NCBI GenBank assembly: GCA_030268105.1
Contig: BSDZ01000078.1
Span: 1,860,001 to 1,924,000, forward strand
Length of the DNA stretch: 64,000 bases
Direction of reading: 5' to 3'
From: Volvox africanus
Lineage: Eukaryota > Chlorophyta > Chlorophyceae > Chlamydomonadales > Volvocaceae
Both the position numbers and the translations under genes were made by a program. Below, one piece after another: positions 56,810-64,000 of the stretch. The notes beneath the pieces are model-generated. The model had not been told where the DNA came from and did not search any database. It worked only from the letters and a program-made list of their open reading frames with translations. Numbering within the stretch: the first letter of the stretch is position 1; each line of letters begins with the position of its first letter.

Positions 56810-56935
56810 TATGATATATGTAATATATATACTATTACAATTATGTATATACAACTATATATACAATTATACAATTATATACATACAACTATATATATAC
56901 AATTATATATACATATATGTATATGTATAATTGTT
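56810..56935. repeat. ATATAC/ACAACTATAT AT-rich repeat
   Basis: Compound AT-rich microsatellite directly after the possible exon ending at 56801. Confidence 0.85.
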
Positions 56936-57791
56936 TGCTGTGTGTGCCTGTGAATCTGCGGTGTAGCTATCAATCCCGGCCTTCACATACTCCTCGCTCG
57001 CTCGTCCAGCAGCAGAGAGCCGTATCCTGTCGAACGACTTGCGGGATACTTCACTAAACGACATATAAAAGTCAATTTAATTGTTATTTTTATTTTAGAT
57101 AATTATTTCATATATAATAACCGATGCATATGTGTGTATGTGCGTGGTCATACATATATATACATAACATTTACATCTTCTTTCGATACGTCATTTGTAG
57201 TGGCCGTACATGTACAGAACACACCAATACGATATAAATAAAGTCGCAGAAGCACGTTCTCAGCATCTCGAGAGGCCTTTGCGGCTCTCAACTACTACAT
57301 CGAACACCGTACACCGTAAGGGACCATTTGCACAAGAAGGTGCATTCCACGAGAGTCGTGAAAATTCCTGAGTGAAAATGAGTTGAGAACTTACCCGATG
57401 CGTTTACACTTTCGAATCGGGTACGACCCAAAAAACATGAAAGCCGAGATGTTTTGCGTGTTCACATTGAGTGACAGAAACGCACGTTCCTGTATCCGCG
57501 CGTTGCCTTTGCACGTTGCCACCATGACGTCGGGTCAGGTAGTTCGATAGATCTGCTAGTTACTAAGCTCTGTACTTTCGTGCACAGACTGGATGTTATA
57601 GTTGCAGGCATATGCTTGCGGCAGCGGCCGACATTTGCAATCTCTTTTCGCAACTCATTTTCGCAAGCCATGCCGTTTTCCCAAACTTTTCATTTTTCAA
57701 ACCTGCGCTTTCTTAAAAATGAACTTTTGTGAAATCGTGAAATGGTTAAATTTACGACTCAATGCCAACAATGCCAACTACTGGCCGGGTT

Positions 57792-57792
<1 letters not shown>

Positions 57793-57832
<40 letters not shown>
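57793..57832. repeat. CAT triplet repeat, about 13 copies
   Basis: Uninterrupted ATC/CAT triplets; would read as a His run in one frame. No supported gene contains it. Confidence 0.95.
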
Positions 57833-57833
<1 letters not shown>

Positions 57834-59138
57834 AGTGTGCCGGCCGTAGCCTGGCGTGCGTTAACGGGGTGGGCAACTGAGGGGTTTCATAGCCTTCCTG
57901 GCTGTATACCCGACCGCACTACCGGGGTTCTTCATAATGATACATGTGGGGAATGCACCCGGGGAAGAAAAGGCCTGTAACCCCGCCCTGGTGGTCCCTC
58001 GCACCTCATGCGCCTCCCGGACAGATCCCTCCTCAATATTAAATTATGATACGAAGCATCGGATGATGATGATGACGCGACAGCAAGGACGATTTGAGAT
58101 TGTGTGCACCGGTTGTGTGCCGTATATACGTGTCCCGGTAGTAGACAGCGGAGCTAGATCGGAACATTGGAGCCTGGGTGCATCTGGTGTCCGTCAGTTC
58201 CAAGAGGGGGGGGGGAACACTAAAGTATGTTCGGTTCCATGGCTATGTCGCGACGCTCTGCTGGACTGTGTGCCTGGAGCGAGACGTCACATGGGGGCCA
58301 GTGCAAAAAGAGTAATAAAGGGAAAGGGGAAGGTCAAGAGTAATAAAGGAAAAGGCTGCAAAGTCACCAAAGAGATAATGGATAGATTAATTGGTCTGCC
58401 CTGGGGGACTCTGCTAGAACTAACTCAGCCAGTTTCTGCCATTTATTTGAGATCATCAAGGTGTCCCGTGGTGTCCCGAGTACTTACAAAACAGTAGCTC
58501 AATGGAGCATTGGAAGAAGTGTATGTATGGTATTACGAAGTTTCAAGAAGTGAAGTTCGGAATTGTGAATTTGAGCCTTTCCGAAAGTTGCAAGCCTTCC
58601 CAACGCGTCGTCGGTTCACGCGTCGTGAGGTTCGTTGGTAACCGATCAACCGGCCGACTAACGCCCCAAAACGAACTCCAAGTTACACGGTAGCCGGTAA
58701 CGCGCAAGGTGGTTTGCACGCTTTTTATTGAACTAAAAATTTCAACTTCATTGCTTCTTTATGATTGGGTTTTGCCGGGCTGTCCCCTGTAATATTTTTC
58801 CGAATCTTTGCTCGAGGCCAAGCCTACAGGTTCAATATGAAGTGATAATTGAATCGAAATTGCCGAAGTATTGTTTTGATAATGCAGCGCGTCCTGCGGC
58901 TTACAAGACAGCCGCCGGCTGGCTTAGGCGGAGCCTCTTGCAGCGGTCGCTCGACCCCGTTAGTATCAGGTCAACCTAGTTCACCATCATGTAGACAAAA
59001 TGTGTATTTCTCAGGTACATGAACTGTCTGGTAAGAAACTTTCTTTTTCTAGCGATGACTTTCGAACCACGTTCCTGCTTTACGTTTAGGCTTCCCCAAG
59101 CGACGGATAAATTTAGTACAACCATGTCGCATTACCAG

Positions 59139-62822
<3,684 letters not shown>

Positions 62823-64000
62823 AACGCAACAAAGGTCACCGCGTCCTCTCGCACTCTGTGACACTGCGCCTGCTCGTACTCGTCAAAACTCATCCGCGTT
62901 TTCTTTCTTCTCGGCCCCGGAATGCAGGCAGGTAGCGTGGACAACTGAGCTTTCCTGGCAAAGGGTTTCGCCGTTTATTGGAATAGCGTTGACTGATTTT
63001 TAGGGGGGGGGCTTCGGGACTACGCATTGGGTCCAGCTGTCCACAAGGTTAAGGCAGGTTAAGGCAGCGCTCAATTACCAGGCTGTTGCGGATGTGGGCG
63101 GGGAGGTGGAGGCAATGAAGCAGAGACTCCTGAGAGGAGATGCAGAGGCGATGGCTGAACGGTCTCAGTGCTGCAGACGGTTGAATTGTGGACTGGACTT
63201 GGTGATAGTGCCTCAGGCCTCAGGATTCCTTGTCTGTGTGTGTATGTGTATGTGTATGTGCTTGTTAACGGAAACGCTGGCGGCGATGCACAGGGGAATG
63301 GGTGGCACAGCAGATGAGGATTTATGCTTCGTTGAAGGTTAGCAATAGCAAGCAAAGACGTTTTTTGCTTTCACCCCAGCGAAAGGGCGTCAGTCACCCC
63401 CCTTGCCGTGTCGCTGTGCGCGCGAGATGTAAGTCAAAATCCAGGAATCCCCGTTCTCTAACTTGTCATGAACGAATCTGATATCGCACGCTAACCGCTG
63501 CCAGACGCGCAACGCATGCAAAGTGTTTGCGTGATGGAATTCATTACCACGACTTCTACAAACCAAATATTTGTATATATATATTATATTATGTATATAA
63601 TATACATATATGTATATTATATGTATATATATACATAATATCTGTAAATATATATAGTACATCTTCGGCGCAAACCTTCAAATTCGCTTCCTGGCTGTCG
63701 GAACATGTTCCAGCAGATGAGTAATATAAAGCATAGAGATTTGCGGTACTGCATTATCCAAACGTGCGGGCATGGAGTTATGGAATATAAATCGAAGACA
63801 TTTGTGTGGCTGTTAGAGGCTGCTCATGTGACCAATCCTCATTCGCCAACAATTGTGAATAACCAAAGCAAAGTCGGATACTAAACTGTAATTTTGAATT
63901 TTAGGAATTCCCCCCCCCCCCCAGCACGACATGCCACTGGAAATGACCACATAAGTAGCCTACTAGTGCACTGCACACCGCTCCCATGTCCCAAACATAC
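62823..64000. other. right-edge stretch, no gene seen
   Basis: No exon recognised after the S1-gene stop. Contains a TGTGTATG run near 63238 and an AT-rich TATATA array at about 63570-63655. A C14 run lies near 63910. Confidence 0.4.
63570..63655. repeat. TATATA/ATGTAT AT-rich repeat
   Basis: Low-complexity AT array with partial self-complementarity. Confidence 0.85.

Larger units (their letters stand above)
53394..59138. other. gene-poor stretch; possible upstream exons of the S1 protein
   Basis: A GC-rich island at 55540-55740 lies in AT-rich surroundings. An open segment at about 56705-56801 encodes KPGGATVKPDDFYRLYALHM, then Q, and stops at a GTGTAC donor. It looks like an exon and may belong to the S1-domain gene downstream, but the joining exon was not found. 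A 186-codon frame at 57937-58497 has a Lys/Gly-rich patch and no recognised family. AT-rich ATATAC repeats lie at 56810-56935. Confidence 0.35.

Overview
The window is nuclear DNA of a photosynthetic eukaryote, most likely a green alga. Genes are broken into 3 to 9 exons with mostly GT-AG introns of about 200 to 1,500 bases. There are no operons or bacterial-style ribosome sites. Introns carry long microsatellites, and proteins carry Ala-, Ser-, Gln- and Gly-rich runs. Plant-type families include sucrose-6-phosphate phosphatase, a DUF506/PDDEXK_6 protein, a BAT1-like amino-acid permease, an ABC1 atypical kinase and an S1-domain protein resembling a plastid transcription factor. The low-complexity style recalls volvocine green algae, but that placement is inference. 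All exon models were built by hand from splice signals, phase continuity and recognisable protein sequence; none is backed by transcripts.

Layout: 1-5.4 kb, ABC1/UbiB-family kinase on the minus strand, cut off by the left edge, with a 51-bp minisatellite in an intron. 7.0-11.8 kb, amino-acid permease (plus, 9 exons). 13.8-14.6 kb, a small unrecognised 126-residue gene (minus). 16.8-21.2 kb, sucrose-phosphatase (minus, 9 exons including a 27-nt microexon). 21.9-27.8 kb, NOP53 ribosome-biogenesis factor (plus, 9 exons). 29.4-32.2 kb and 42.8-46.5 kb, two head-to-head copies of one GNAT/FemAB-like acyltransferase gene forming an inverted segmental duplication. 37.1-38.8 kb, a DUF506 gene inside the spacer of that duplication. 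51.4-53.4 kb, a CAMK-like protein kinase (minus). 59.1-62.8 kb, an S1-domain protein (plus; 5' end unresolved). The stretches 46.5-51.4 kb and 53.4-59.1 kb hold no gene I can support.

The genes are independent housekeeping or metabolic genes rather than a pathway cluster. The most notable structures are the mosaic inverted duplication (near-identical blocks, introns included, interrupted by diverged patches), an intron holding a 450-bp tetranucleotide array that splits the catalytic motif of the sucrose-phosphatase, and three short motifs (GTACGGC, ATAAGGCC, GACCCWTGGGTC) that recur far above chance.
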